Shown: positions 16,828 to 25,151 of the stretch, in pieces | Layout of the letters: every line of letters begins with the position of its first letter | Numbering within the stretch: the stretch's first letter is position 1 | DNA from: Ardenticatenales bacterium | Lineage (GTDB): Bacteria > Chloroflexota > Anaerolineae > Promineifilales > Promineifilaceae | Assembly (NCBI GenBank): GCA_020634515.1 | Contig: JACKBL010000001.1 | Coordinates: 1,153,683-1,217,682 of the forward strand | Length of the DNA: 64,000 nt | Direction of reading: 5' to 3' | Position numbers and translations under genes: made by a program | The notes under the pieces: model-generated | Seen by the model: only the letters and a program-made list of their open reading frames with translations | Told to the model about the DNA's origin: nothing | Databases searched by the model: none

Positions 16828-19746
16828 ATGGTGGAATTCAACATCTCCCATTCCCGCAGATGGTTGAAGGATTTTCTCTTTCAAAGTTTGTTCATTGAAG
16901 AGTTGGGCTGGAACTACCCGCCATTTTCACAGACGATAAAGCTGACAGTGAAAGATGCCGAATTCGCCTGTCATCCCATTGCCGAACTTTCGGGCATGAT
17001 GGTGTTTGAGGTGACTGCGGCCGACGGCCAGGTTCCCGACAGCAAAACACGGGCGGCGGTGCAAAAGGAAATTGCGACCAATTACCATGAAAACCTGCTC
17101 ATTTTTGTGGACCAGCCGCGGGCGCACAGTGTCTGGTATTGGGTGAAGCGGGAAAACAATAAGCTGTATCACCGCACCCACCATTACGACCGCTGGCAAG
17201 ACCCGGACTTCCACCTGGGCAAGGTGAGCGGCCTCTTTGTGGCCATGAGCGAATTGGATCCGCAAGGACACATCGAGATTACGCGCGTGGTAAAGCGCGT
17301 GCAGGCGGCGTTGGACATTGAGCGGGTCACGAAGAAGTTTTACGGTGAATTCCAGACTGTTCATGACAATTTCATGGTTTATCTGGAGTCAAGTATCCCA
17401 GATGAAAAAGACCGCCGTTGGTATACCTCGGCTTTGCTCAACCGCATCATGTTCATCTACTTTTTGCAGCGGCAGCAGCTTATTGATAATCGGGCGACCG
17501 ACTATTTGCATGACAAACTACAGGACCGGGATTGGCAAGACCGCTATTACCTCGATTTTCTCTGTCCCCTTTTCTTTGAAGGCTTTGCCTTGCCGGAAAG
17601 TAAACGGTCAGCGCACGCCAGAAAGGTGTTGGGCGTTATTCCCTATCTCAACGGCGGCCTCTTTTTACACCATGCGGTTGAAATAAAATATGAAGGGCGC
17701 ATTACCATTCCTGATCGCGCTTTTGCAGAACTGTTTGCGCTGCTGGACGGCTACACCTGGCACCTGGATGATCGTCCGGGCCGGGATAACCGCGAAATTA
17801 ACCCGGACGTTTTGGGGTATATTTTTGAAAAGTACATCAACCAGAAAGCGTTTGGCGCTTACTACACGCGACCGGAAATCACCGAATATTTGTGTGAGCA
17901 GACGATTCACCGGCTTATCGTGGAGAAAATGCGGCAGGTGGAGGAATTTGATTTGGGCGTGCTGCCGCCGCTGGAATATGAAGATGTGCATGAACTGCTG
18001 CGCAAGATGGACGGGCAGCGAGCCTTAATTTTGTTGCAGGAGATTTTGCCCAAACTGAGCTTGCTTGACCCGGCTTGCGGCTCCGGGGCTTTTTTGGTGG
18101 CGGCGTTGAAGACGCTGGCGGCCATTTACCAGAGCGCATTGGGGCGGGCTGAGTATCTGGAGCACGCGGCGCTGCGTCAATATGTGGCCGGTGAATTAAA
18201 AGGCCACCCCAACAAGAATTACTACATTCGCAAGAAGATTATCAGCCACAACTTGTTTGGCGTGGACATTATGGATGAGGCGGTGGAAATCGCCCGGCTG
18301 CGCCTCTTTTTGGCGCTGGTGGCGACGATTCGCCGACCAGAAGATTTGGAACCACTGCCCAATATCGATTTCAATATTTTGCCGGGCAACTCCTTGATTG
18401 GTCTGCTGCGAGTGGATGAGGATACCTTTAACCAAATGTCGCCAGAGGAAGCTGGTCAAACAGAAAAACATGCCGTTGGTAAACAAGGAAGCTTGTTTGC
18501 ATTTGCCGGGCAGCATTCTTACCGGCAGATGGTGGAAGAGAAGGAACGGCTGGTGAAAAGCTACCGGCTGGCCAGTACGTTGACCGATGATGTGGAGAAG
18601 CTGCGGCAGGATATTGAAACGCATCGCCAAAAAGCGCAGGCCACGCTGAACCAGATTTTGCTCAACGAGTTTGGCGAACTGGGCATCAGGTACGAGCGGG
18701 CAACCTGGGACAGCAAAAAGAACAAACAGGGGAGACCCCAAAAGCGGGCTTTGAAGCTGACCGATATTACTGCTTTACAGCCTTTTCATTGGGGATATGA
18801 GTTTGACGAAGTGATGAACACGCGCGGCGGGTTTGATGCCATCATTACCAACCCGCCCTGGGAAATCTGGAAGCCCCAGGCGAAAGAGTTCTTTGCTGAA
18901 TACTCTGAAGTTGTGACCAAGAACAAAATGCGGATAGAGGCGTTCCAAAAGAGCCAGGAGGAACTGTTACAACAGTCTGATATTCAAAATGCCTGGCTGG
19001 ATTATTTAAGTCGGTTCCCACATCAGAGTGCTTACTTTCGCAGCGCGACGCAGTATCGCAATCAAGCGGCCATTGTCAACGGACGTAAAACGGGTAGTGA
19101 TCTCAATCTATACAAACTGTTTACGGAACAGTGCAACAACTTGCTCTGTAAGGGAGGCTTGTGTGGCACAGTTATTCCCAGTGGCATCTACACAGATCTA
19201 GGTGCTACTGGTTTACGCCGGATGCTGTTTGAACAAACGGAAGTCTTGGGTTTATTTGGATTTGAGAACCGAAATGCCATTTTTGAAGGCGTACATCGAA
19301 GCTATAAGTTTGTGGTATTGACTTTTCGCAAGGGAGGGCAAACACAAAGCTTTCCGGCTACCTTTATGCAACATGACGTGGCTGAATTGGACAATTTCCC
19401 AGATAACACGTTGGAAATGTCTTTGTCCTTGATACGCCGACTATCACCGGAACCCTTGTCAGTCATGGAATTTAACAATCAGATGGATGTGCAAATTGCC
19501 GAGAAAATGCTCGAATTTCCGTTGCTAGGCGATAAGAGATGGGGTGTATCGTTAACAAATGGCTTTCATATGACTAACCAAAGCTACTTATTCAGAACTG
19601 AAAATACAGAAGATCGGTTACCATTGATTGAAGGCAAAATGATGCATCAATTTACCCACCAGTGGGAAACGTCTGCACGTTATTGGATTGTTGAACAAGA
19701 AGGTCGAATTTTTCTACAGAAGGGGTTAAACGTATGGCGAAGATAA
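16828..19746 (+). CDS. Eco57I-type DNA methyltransferase (main ORF, 3' end frameshifted)
   Basis: 972 residues are open before a frameshift; the natural protein continues to 20324. An N-terminal region of about 400 residues is followed by methylase motif I, LSLLDPACGSGAFLVAALK (about 409-427), the HNLFGVDIMDEAVEIARLRL segment and motif IV TNPPWEIWKP near residue 673, marking N6-adenine methylation. Between them are YTRPEITEYL and NILPGNSLIG, usual in the Eco57I/PglX-like group. Start ATG 16828 follows AGGATAAG, three bases after the helicase stop. Enzymes of this build mark self DNA, sometimes with restriction by a partner; here the PLD-SNF2 protein and AAA ATPase are the likely partners. The last residues (LNVWRR) are an artefact of the frame change. 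Confidence 0.85.
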   Translation: MVEFNISHSRRWLKDFLFQSLFIEELGWNYPPFSQTIKLTVKDAEFACHPIAELSGMMVFEVTAADGQVPDSKTRAAVQKEIATNYHENLLIFVDQPRAHSVWYWVKRENNKLYHRTHHYDRWQDPDFHLGKVSGLFVAMSELDPQGHIEITRVVKRVQAALDIERVTKKFYGEFQTVHDNFMVYLESSIPDEKDRRWYTSALLNRIMFIYFLQRQQLIDNRATDYLHDKLQDRDWQDRYYLDFLCPLFFEGFALPESKRSAHARKVLGVIPYLNGGLFLHHAVEIKYEGRITIPDRAFAELFALLDGYTWHLDDRPGRDNREINPDVLGYIFEKYINQKAFGAYYTRPEITEYLCEQTIHRLIVEKMRQVEEFDLGVLPPLEYEDVHELLRKMDGQRALILLQEILPKLSLLDPACGSGAFLVAALKTLAAIYQSALGRAEYLEHAALRQYVAGELKGHPNKNYYIRKKIISHNLFGVDIMDEAVEIARLRLFLALVATIRRPEDLEPLPNIDFNILPGNSLIGLLRVDEDTFNQMSPEEAGQTEKHAVGKQGSLFAFAGQHSYRQMVEEKERLVKSYRLASTLTDDVEKLRQDIETHRQKAQATLNQILLNEFGELGIRYERATWDSKKNKQGRPQKRALKLTDITALQPFHWGYEFDEVMNTRGGFDAIITNPPWEIWKPQAKEFFAEYSEVVTKNKMRIEAFQKSQEELLQQSDIQNAWLDYLSRFPHQSAYFRSATQYRNQAAIVNGRKTGSDLNLYKLFTEQCNNLLCKGGLCGTVIPSGIYTDLGATGLRRMLFEQTEVLGLFGFENRNAIFEGVHRSYKFVVLTFRKGGQTQSFPATFMQHDVAELDNFPDNTLEMSLSLIRRLSPEPLSVMEFNNQMDVQIAEKMLEFPLLGDKRWGVSLTNGFHMTNQSYLFRTENTEDRLPLIEGKMMHQFTHQWETSARYWIVEQEGRIFLQKGLNVWRR

Positions 19747-20324
19747 TGGGCAAATTCTGGGTTATGAAGATTTTTACAGCTAGGGTTCCGTCGCATAGGT
19801 CGAAATACAGATGAAAGAACAATGATAGCTACTGTTCTGCCAAAAAATGTTTCGCCCGGCAGAGTCGTTAACTTTATTTACGAGCGAGCATTCTGCATCT
19901 TATACCTGAATTATTGAGCCTTGCCAGTATTTTGAACAATTTTGTTCTTGACTTCGGACTCAGGCAAAGGGTAACGGCAAACATTAACATGTTTTACGTT
20001 TATCAATTACCAATTCCGCGTCTCACAGGCACAGACCTCGCCTTTCACCTCATCGTTACCCGCGCCGCTAAACTTATCTGCACCACGCCCGAATTTGATG
20101 GGCTGGCGGCTGAGGTTGGCCTGGGCAGTCATGCTAAAGGCGTCACCGACCCGATACAGCGCGCCCAACTTCGCGCCGAACTGGACGGCCTCATTGCCCA
20201 CGTCTACGGCCTCACGGAGGAGGAGTATGCCCACATCCTCAGCACCTTCCCACTTGTCTCTGAACCCGTCAAAGTAGCCACGCGCAATGCGTACCGAGAT
20301 GTTGCCAGAGGTTTAATCAAATGA
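19747..20324 (+). pseudogene. C-terminal part of the Eco57I-type methylase, separated by frameshifts
   Basis: The methylase continues through three more frames: TYGEDNGQILGYEDF, then LGFRRIGRNTDERTMIATVLP, then LLSLASILNNFVLDF, which runs open to 20324 (VYQLPIPRLTG onward). The block RNTDERTMIATVLP is a hallmark of the C-terminal domain of these methylases, so this is one gene. Each frame change can be repaired by altering one short homopolymer: the AAA near 19731, the T5 near 19770 and the TTT near 19873. The final ATGA overlaps the ATPase start. Either the gene is broken or the assembly has indels here. Confidence 0.75.
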
Positions 20325-20797
20325 GCCAGTCTAAACTTGCATTAAAGTCATTTAGGGTCGAACAGTTCAAAGCTATCCAAGACAGCAACCAGGTCAATCT
20401 GAGCCCGTTGACTGCCTTGATAGGCTACAATGGTTCAGGTAAAAGCAGCCTACTTGAAGCCTTAGAAACCTTACAAGACATTATCTCGGCAGATTTGGAT
20501 TCTGCACTCCAAAGATGGCGTGGGATAGAACACATTTGGAACAAACAAACACTCCACGACCAGCACTTAATTGAAACAAAACAAATACCTCGTCCTTACC
20601 ATAGCAATCCCTTAAGTTTTCGATTACGCGGTTACAATTCGGAAAAACAATATTATCAGGCCAGTATGTTTGTCAATGTTGATCCGAATGGCGAAGAAAT
20701 CTATATTCAAAAGGAAAGCGTTTCTCTTAGGGGAAGAAGCATACTGACCGTAATGCGAAAGGGGAGGTTATTAGAGAAAACCAGCTTTCTGCAATAG
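20321..20797 (+). CDS. AAA (AAA_21/OLD-like) ATPase, N-terminal fragment
   Basis: 158 residues carrying the start of an SMC-like ATPase: VEQFKAIQDSNQVNLSPL and the Walker A loop GYNGSGKSSLLEALETL (residues 34-51). ATG overlaps the methylase stop by 4 bases. The reading leaves the natural frame near 20725: if the G4 run there had one more G, translation would pass into KKHTDRNAKGEVI and join the next fragment. ATPases of this type occur in many anti-phage systems, where they sense or move along DNA and control a nuclease or RNase. Confidence 0.75.
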   Translation: MSQSKLALKSFRVEQFKAIQDSNQVNLSPLTALIGYNGSGKSSLLEALETLQDIISADLDSALQRWRGIEHIWNKQTLHDQHLIETKQIPRPYHSNPLSFRLRGYNSEKQYYQASMFVNVDPNGEEIYIQKESVSLRGRSILTVMRKGRLLEKTSFLQ

Positions 20798-21717
20798 TAG
20801 AAAACGGTCAATCAGCATGGCCTGATAGATTAAAATTGTTCATCAGCCGCTGGCAGTTTTTGTTATTAACCCCCAACGAGATAGGGCAGCCAACATCTCG
20901 ACGGCGTACAGGTGGGTTGATTACATTAAATAAAGATGGCTCTAACATTGCCGAATACCTGCTCGACATCCGAAATCTTGACTTGCGTTACGGGACAACA
21001 GCATTTAATAGTATTATTGAAAGCTTACAGTATATCTTAGACTATGCTCGTGATTTACAGCCAACTGTGACGAGCGAGCTAGAGCGGATGGTGTATTTGC
21101 AGTTGACCGAGGGGGAAGCAAAAATACCAGGGTGGTTGCTTTCTTCAGGGACACTGCGCTTAGTATCATTGTTAGCTGTTTTACGACATCCCCAACCACC
21201 GCCTTTAATTGTTATAGAAGAGGTAGAAAATGGTCTTGACCCCCGTACTGTTCAGCTTATAGCAAAGGAAATCAAGGGGGTTGTGCAATCAGGTCAATCT
21301 CAAGTCGTTTTATCAACCCACTCTCCGTCACTATTAGATTTGCTGGATTTATCAAATATCGTTTTGGTTAAACGTGGCGAGCAAGGCCCTACTTTTTATC
21401 CCCCTACGGATAACAAATCATTGAGAGTTTGGGCTCACTCTTACGGCTTGGGTCATTTGTACCTGACTAACACCCTAATGAACTTTGCTTATGAAGGTGA
21501 AGAGGCTGAAACTGTAAAAAGGATCGAACTTGGATTGCGGGAGCTAATTGATACTCATTTGGCCAAGCAAGCAGGGCCGCAAAATTATTGGAAACAATAT
21601 GTTCCAGGTGATGTGAAAGCCAGAGTAAAGAAGCGCATTGACAAACAGTTGAATCAACATCCTTATTTAGATAAGCGTGATTTCTACAATAGCCGCCGTC
21701 GGCTAGACTTTTTGTGA
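20758..21717 (+). pseudogene. AAA (AAA_21/OLD-like) ATPase, C-terminal fragment
   Basis: Continues the ATPase in the neighbouring frame, from GEVIRENQLSAIVENG through LKLFISRWQFLLLTPNE; the first Met in this stretch (20836) is internal. Seen are SSGTLRLVSLLAVL (signature-like), the Walker B LIVIEEVENGLDPRTVQLIAKE and the His-loop VVLSTHSPSLLDLLDL. After GHLYLTNTLM a basic C-terminal segment follows (VKARVKKRIDKQL). The ORF stops at a T5 run (21709-21715); with four T residues it would read DFCDVADYGRII and continue into the next fragment. The likely intact protein spans 20321-21951. Confidence 0.75.
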
Positions 21718-21951
21718 TGTTGCAGACTACGGAAGAATTATTAACCATAATTGGCAAGTATTTGACGGTATTTTCAGGCAAAAAGAGACCTTGAGCTTGC
21801 ATTTGGGCCATTTTAGCGAATTACGTAATTCGGTTGCACACCATTATGAAATAAACGATGTACAAAAAAATCTGCTGAAGCAGCGGTCCTTTGGATAGAA
21901 GAAATCATAAAGGTTTTTATTAAGGTGGCCTCTAGCTTACCTACAGTATAG
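21718..21951 (+). pseudogene. HEPN-like C-terminal tail of the AAA ATPase, frameshifted
   Basis: In the frame reached by removing one T at 21715 the sequence reads DYGRIINHNWQVFDGIF, then HFSELRNSVAHHYEI. RN followed by AHH is the hallmark of HEPN-type RNases, and the NW-to-LRN spacing resembles Swt1-like HEPN domains. A further A in the A7 run near 21863 restores SAEAAVLWIEEIIKVFI to the stop TAG at 21951. An ATPase with a C-terminal HEPN-like domain would fit an abortive-infection effector. The stop overlaps the start of the 50-base repeat. Confidence 0.55.
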
Positions 21952-21991
21952 AATAGACAGGACGAGGCGGCAATGGCGACGGATCAGAAAC
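21941..21991 (+). repeat. 50-base direct repeat, copy 2
   Basis: Matches 12789-12838 over about 50 bases (TACAGTATAGAATAGACAGG onward) in the same orientation. Together the two copies bracket the PLD-SNF2 defence operon. Confidence 0.6.
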
Positions 21992-22016
21992 CCGATTTTG
22001 GGAAAGAATCGGGTTT
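21988..22016. terminator. Hairpin, possible terminator of the defence operon
   Basis: Perfect 10-base stem AAACCCGATT/AATCGGGTTT with a 9-base loop, placed 37 bases after the ATPase stop. No U run follows, so intrinsic termination is uncertain. A similar, weaker hairpin lies at 4021-4053 after the acyltransferase gene. Confidence 0.4.
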
Positions 22017-22144
22017 GTCCGCTTATGGAAGCGGGATTTTTGCCAAACGGGGGAGAAAGATTTATTATTTGTAGGTGTTGGCGGTGTGTTTCTTTTTTCT
22101 CTCCGCGGCCAGCCGCCGGCGACCAGCGACAAACTGAAGTGATC

Positions 22145-22543
22145 ATGCCCATTTATCAGGATTCGGAACAACTCTACGCTTGCTTGCGCCTGTTGTTTGA
22201 GCGGCTGCGGCAGCAGGATGGGGCGATGCGGCCTTTGAAAAGCTCGCGGCTGGTGATCCGGCTGCAATACACGCTGCCGGCAGCAGAGGTGACGGTGGAT
22301 GCGCGGCATAATCCGGTGCAGGTGGTTTATGGTCCCACGCCGGTCCGCCCCACGTTGGATGTGTCCCTGGCGGCGGATACGTTTCACCAGATTTTGCTGG
22401 ATGAATTGTCGCTGCGCACGGCGGTGAGCAGCAAACAAGTCACGATGAATGGCCCCTTTATCAAGGCGATGCCGATGGTGGAATTATTTCGCCAGGGACA
22501 AAGGCATTATGCCGGCATTCTCCGCGAACAAGGCCTGCTATAA
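22145..22543 (+). CDS. SCP2-like sterol-carrier domain protein 1
   Basis: A 132-residue protein; ATG 22145 begins MPIYQDSEQLYACLRLLFERL, and the extra upstream 49 residues of the frame are low-quality and omitted. The fold signature is a beta sheet with a lipid cavity: VIRLQYTLPAAEVTVDARH, then DVSLAADTFHQILLDELSLRTAV and QVTMNGPFIKAMPMVELF. These resemble the segments of SCP2 proteins that bind lipids or hydrophobic ligands. The next gene, 37 bases downstream, belongs to the same superfamily, so the two may work as a pair. GC content rises sharply compared with the genes before it, marking the end of the accessory island. Confidence 0.7.
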   Translation: MPIYQDSEQLYACLRLLFERLRQQDGAMRPLKSSRLVIRLQYTLPAAEVTVDARHNPVQVVYGPTPVRPTLDVSLAADTFHQILLDELSLRTAVSSKQVTMNGPFIKAMPMVELFRQGQRHYAGILREQGLL

Positions 22544-22580
22544 ATTCCCAAACAATCAACAATCAACGGAGGAGAACAAC

Positions 22581-22991
22581 ATGGCACTCACTTTTGGCAC
22601 GGATGAATGGGTAAAATCATTGATGGTTGCCGTCAACGAAAGCGAAAAGTACCGCAGCGCGGCACACGATTGGGAAGGGGACTTCTATTTCGTCATTAAC
22701 AAAAGTCCGGGATTTGCCGCCGACACCTATCTCTACCTGGATTTGCACCATGGGGCCTGCCGCGATGCCTTCAAAGTGGATGACGTGAACGCCATGAACC
22801 CGGCATTTGTGCTGTCCGCGCCGGCACCGGTGTGGCAGCGGGTGCTTTCCGGGAAACTGGACCCCATTCAGGGGTTGGTGACGCGCCAGTTGAAGTTGAA
22901 AGGCAACATGATGAAAATCATGAAAGCGCCCAAGGCGGCCACGGAACTGGTAGCGGCGGCGCAGCATGTGGAAACGGAGTGGCCCAAGTAG
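22581..22991 (+). CDS. SCP2-like sterol-carrier domain protein 2
   Basis: A 136-residue protein from ATG 22581 with a strong GGAGGAG ribosome site. It shows WEGDFYFVINKSPG, TYLYLDLHHGACRDAF, PAFVLSAPAPVWQRVLSG and KLDPIQGLVTRQLKLKGNMMKIMK, the last block being the well-conserved C-terminal part of SCP2 domains that close over the bound lipid. Family members carry or present hydrophobic ligands and, in bacteria, often accompany oxidoreductases or acyl-metabolising enzymes. It precedes an iron-dependent alcohol dehydrogenase by 70 bases on the same strand, so one operon of three genes is plausible. The ligand is unknown. Confidence 0.85.
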   Translation: MALTFGTDEWVKSLMVAVNESEKYRSAAHDWEGDFYFVINKSPGFAADTYLYLDLHHGACRDAFKVDDVNAMNPAFVLSAPAPVWQRVLSGKLDPIQGLVTRQLKLKGNMMKIMKAPKAATELVAAAQHVETEWPK

Positions 22992-23061
22992 GGAGGATGC
23001 GGACAAGCGCGGATCCGGGATGAAATCGCGCAACTCGCGTTGTGACGGCGTAAGGGCGTAG

Positions 23062-24237
23062 GTGGCTATGTGGTTTTTTAGGAGTCCTCACGTATATTTT
23101 GGCGAAGATGCACTCTCGCACCTGGCGGAGGTGCAGGGGCGGCGGGCGTTTATCGTTACGGATGAGGTGCTGCTGGGGTTGGGTTTCCCACAGCGGGTGC
23201 AGGCGTATTTGGAGGATGCCGGCATTTCCTCCACCATTTTCGCCGCCGTTGAACCCCAACCCTCCCTGCAAACCGTGCAACGCGGCGCCGCCGCCATGCT
23301 CGACTACGCCCCCGACTGGGTCATCGGCCTCGGCGGTGGCTCCTGCATGGACGCCGCCCGCGCCATGTGGATTCTCTACGAACGCCCCGACATCGACCCG
23401 GCGGCCATCAGCCCCATGGAACTGTTGGGCCTGCGCCAAAAAGCCCGCCTCATGTGCATCCCCACCACGGCCGGCACCGGTTCGGAGACGGGCTACGCCG
23501 TCGTCCTCACGGACACCGTGGAGCAGCGCAAGCTGACGCTCGGCTCGCCGGAAGCCACGGCGGACCTGGCTCTAGTGGACCCCGCCTTCACGCTGCACCT
23601 GCCGCGCCAGGCCACGGCGGACACGGGCATTGACGTCCTCACGCACGCCATTGAAGGGTACACCTGCCAGTGGGCCAACGATTTTACGGATGGCCCTTGC
23701 CTGAAGGCGATTGACCTGGTGTTTCGCTACCTGCCGCGTGCCGTGGCGCAGGGCGCGGCGGACGCGGAGGCGCGGGAGAAGATGGCGAACGCGGCGGCGA
23801 TTGCCGGACTGGCGTTGGGCAACAGCAACGTGGCGCTGGCGCATGCGCTGGGGCACAGCGCGGGCGCGCTCTTCCACGACCTGCCGCATGGCCGCATTAC
23901 GGCACTGTTTTTGCCTTACACGATTGAGTTTGTGGCTCCGGTGGGGACGGCGCGCTACCAGGAGATTGCCCACATGCTGCGCCTGCCGGCAGCCGGCGAA
24001 GCCGAGGGCGCGGCCAGTCTGGCGGAGGCGGTGCGGCGGTTGATGCAGGAAGTGGGGCTGCCGTTGTGTTTAAGAGATGCCGGCATTTCCCCCGACCAAT
24101 TCGCCGCCAACCTCCAACCCATGTGCGAGCGCGCCGACACCGACACCAACATCCTCATGAGCCGCCGCCTCCCGGAAACCGAAGAAGTGCAACGCCTGTT
24201 TGAATACGCCTACGACGGGCGATCCATTGACTTTTAG
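23062..24237 (+). CDS. Iron-containing alcohol dehydrogenase
   Basis: A 391-residue group III alcohol dehydrogenase from GTG 23062; ATG 23068 two codons on is an equal candidate. The NAD(P) site is seen in WVIGLGGGSCMDAARAMW (residues 88-105) and IPTTAGTGSETGYAVV (about 133-148). Metal ligands lie in TGIDVLTHAIEGY near residue 195, ALAHALGHSAGALFHDLPHG near 255-274. These enzymes interconvert alcohols and aldehydes in the cytoplasm with Fe2+ or Zn2+. Two TGCCGGCA palindromes (23217 and 24080) lie inside the gene, and codon choice shifts to C-ending codons after each. Confidence 0.92.
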   Translation: MAMWFFRSPHVYFGEDALSHLAEVQGRRAFIVTDEVLLGLGFPQRVQAYLEDAGISSTIFAAVEPQPSLQTVQRGAAAMLDYAPDWVIGLGGGSCMDAARAMWILYERPDIDPAAISPMELLGLRQKARLMCIPTTAGTGSETGYAVVLTDTVEQRKLTLGSPEATADLALVDPAFTLHLPRQATADTGIDVLTHAIEGYTCQWANDFTDGPCLKAIDLVFRYLPRAVAQGAADAEAREKMANAAAIAGLALGNSNVALAHALGHSAGALFHDLPHGRITALFLPYTIEFVAPVGTARYQEIAHMLRLPAAGEAEGAASLAEAVRRLMQEVGLPLCLRDAGISPDQFAANLQPMCERADTDTNILMSRRLPETEEVQRLFEYAYDGRSIDF

Positions 24238-24353
24238 TAACCGTCCGAAACTGACTTCGCACTTCTTACGGATGGTTACTGACAAGCTATCGCGGATAGC
24301 CGCTGACCGCACATTTCCGCTAACTTCTGTGCGGACAGCCACGAATCGGTGGT
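24238..24353 (-). repeat. B-type hairpin repeat (reverse orientation)
   Basis: Starts directly after the dehydrogenase stop. It contains GTAACCGTCC/GGATGGTTAC arms and a second hairpin of GCGGATAGCC with GTGCGGACAGCC-like arms, matching part B of the AB repeat in reverse. It ends a few bases before the patatin gene. Confidence 0.65.
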
Positions 24354-24359
24354 GATGCT

Positions 24360-25151
24360 ATGTCTTTGCCCACTATCAAACGAAACGGACACCCCCGCGT
24401 CGGGCTGGCGCTCAGCGGCGGCGTGGCCCGCATCATTGCTCACGTCGGCGTCCTGTCGGTGTTGATGCGCGAGCCGGGACTACACATTGACGCCGTGGCC
24501 GGGACTAGCGCCGGCTCCATCGTCGGCGCTGCCTACTGCGCCGGGCTTGGCCTGTGCGACATTGAGAAAATGTCCGGGCATGCAGACTGGCGCACCGTGG
24601 CCGCGCCCACGCTCTCCCGCCACGGCTTGCTCTCATTTTCGCGGCTGGAACACCGCATGATGTGCGTTCTGGGCGATCTCTGGTTTTGTGACTTGCGCAC
24701 GCCATTGGCCGTGATGGCTACGGACCTGGAGACGAGTGAACCGGTTGTGCTGCATGAAGGGCGCGTGGCGCAGGCGGTGCGTGCCAGTTGTTCCGTGCCC
24801 GGCTTCGTCGTGCCCACGGAGAAGGATGGGCGGCAACTGGTCGATGGGGGAATTGCCGACAATTTGCCCGCCGAAATCCTGCGCGAAATGGGGGCCGATT
24901 ACGTCATTGGCGTGGACATCTTCGCCCCGCATTGGGACAGGCGACTCGGTCCCCTGGGCGCGGGGCTGATGGGCATCGAAACCCTCATCCGGCGCGCGGG
25001 TGGCGGCCTGAACCATGTCGATTGCCTGATCGCGCCCCGGTTGAGCGGTATTTCCTTCTTGCGTTTCAATCAGGTGGAACGTCTGCTGGCGTTGGGGCAG
25101 GAGGCGGCGCAGGCGTGCCTACCGCAAATTCGCGCCGACCTCGGCTTGTGA
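24360..25151 (+). CDS. Patatin-like phospholipase
   Basis: A 263-residue serine hydrolase. The oxyanion-hole strand reads RVGLALSGGVARIIAHVGVL (residues 13-32), with the last Gly of the usual G-G-G-x-R/K-G replaced by Ala-Arg. The nucleophile elbow is GTSAG (about 44-48) and the catalytic Asp is in LVDGGIADNLP (about 160-170). Such enzymes release fatty acids from membrane lipids. The 3' end overlaps the convergent TMEM43-like gene by 33 bases, so the transcripts can interfere. Position after a B-type repeat suggests its own promoter. RssA/NTE-like bacterial patatins of this size are the closest type I can name. Confidence 0.88.
   Translation: MSLPTIKRNGHPRVGLALSGGVARIIAHVGVLSVLMREPGLHIDAVAGTSAGSIVGAAYCAGLGLCDIEKMSGHADWRTVAAPTLSRHGLLSFSRLEHRMMCVLGDLWFCDLRTPLAVMATDLETSEPVVLHEGRVAQAVRASCSVPGFVVPTEKDGRQLVDGGIADNLPAEILREMGADYVIGVDIFAPHWDRRLGPLGAGLMGIETLIRRAGGGLNHVDCLIAPRLSGISFLRFNQVERLLALGQEAAQACLPQIRADLGL

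Noticed and set aside
13411..20324. Full DISARM system
   Set aside because: SNF2 helicase, PLD and methylase parts are present but there is no DUF1998 protein (drmB) or drmA helicase in the island.
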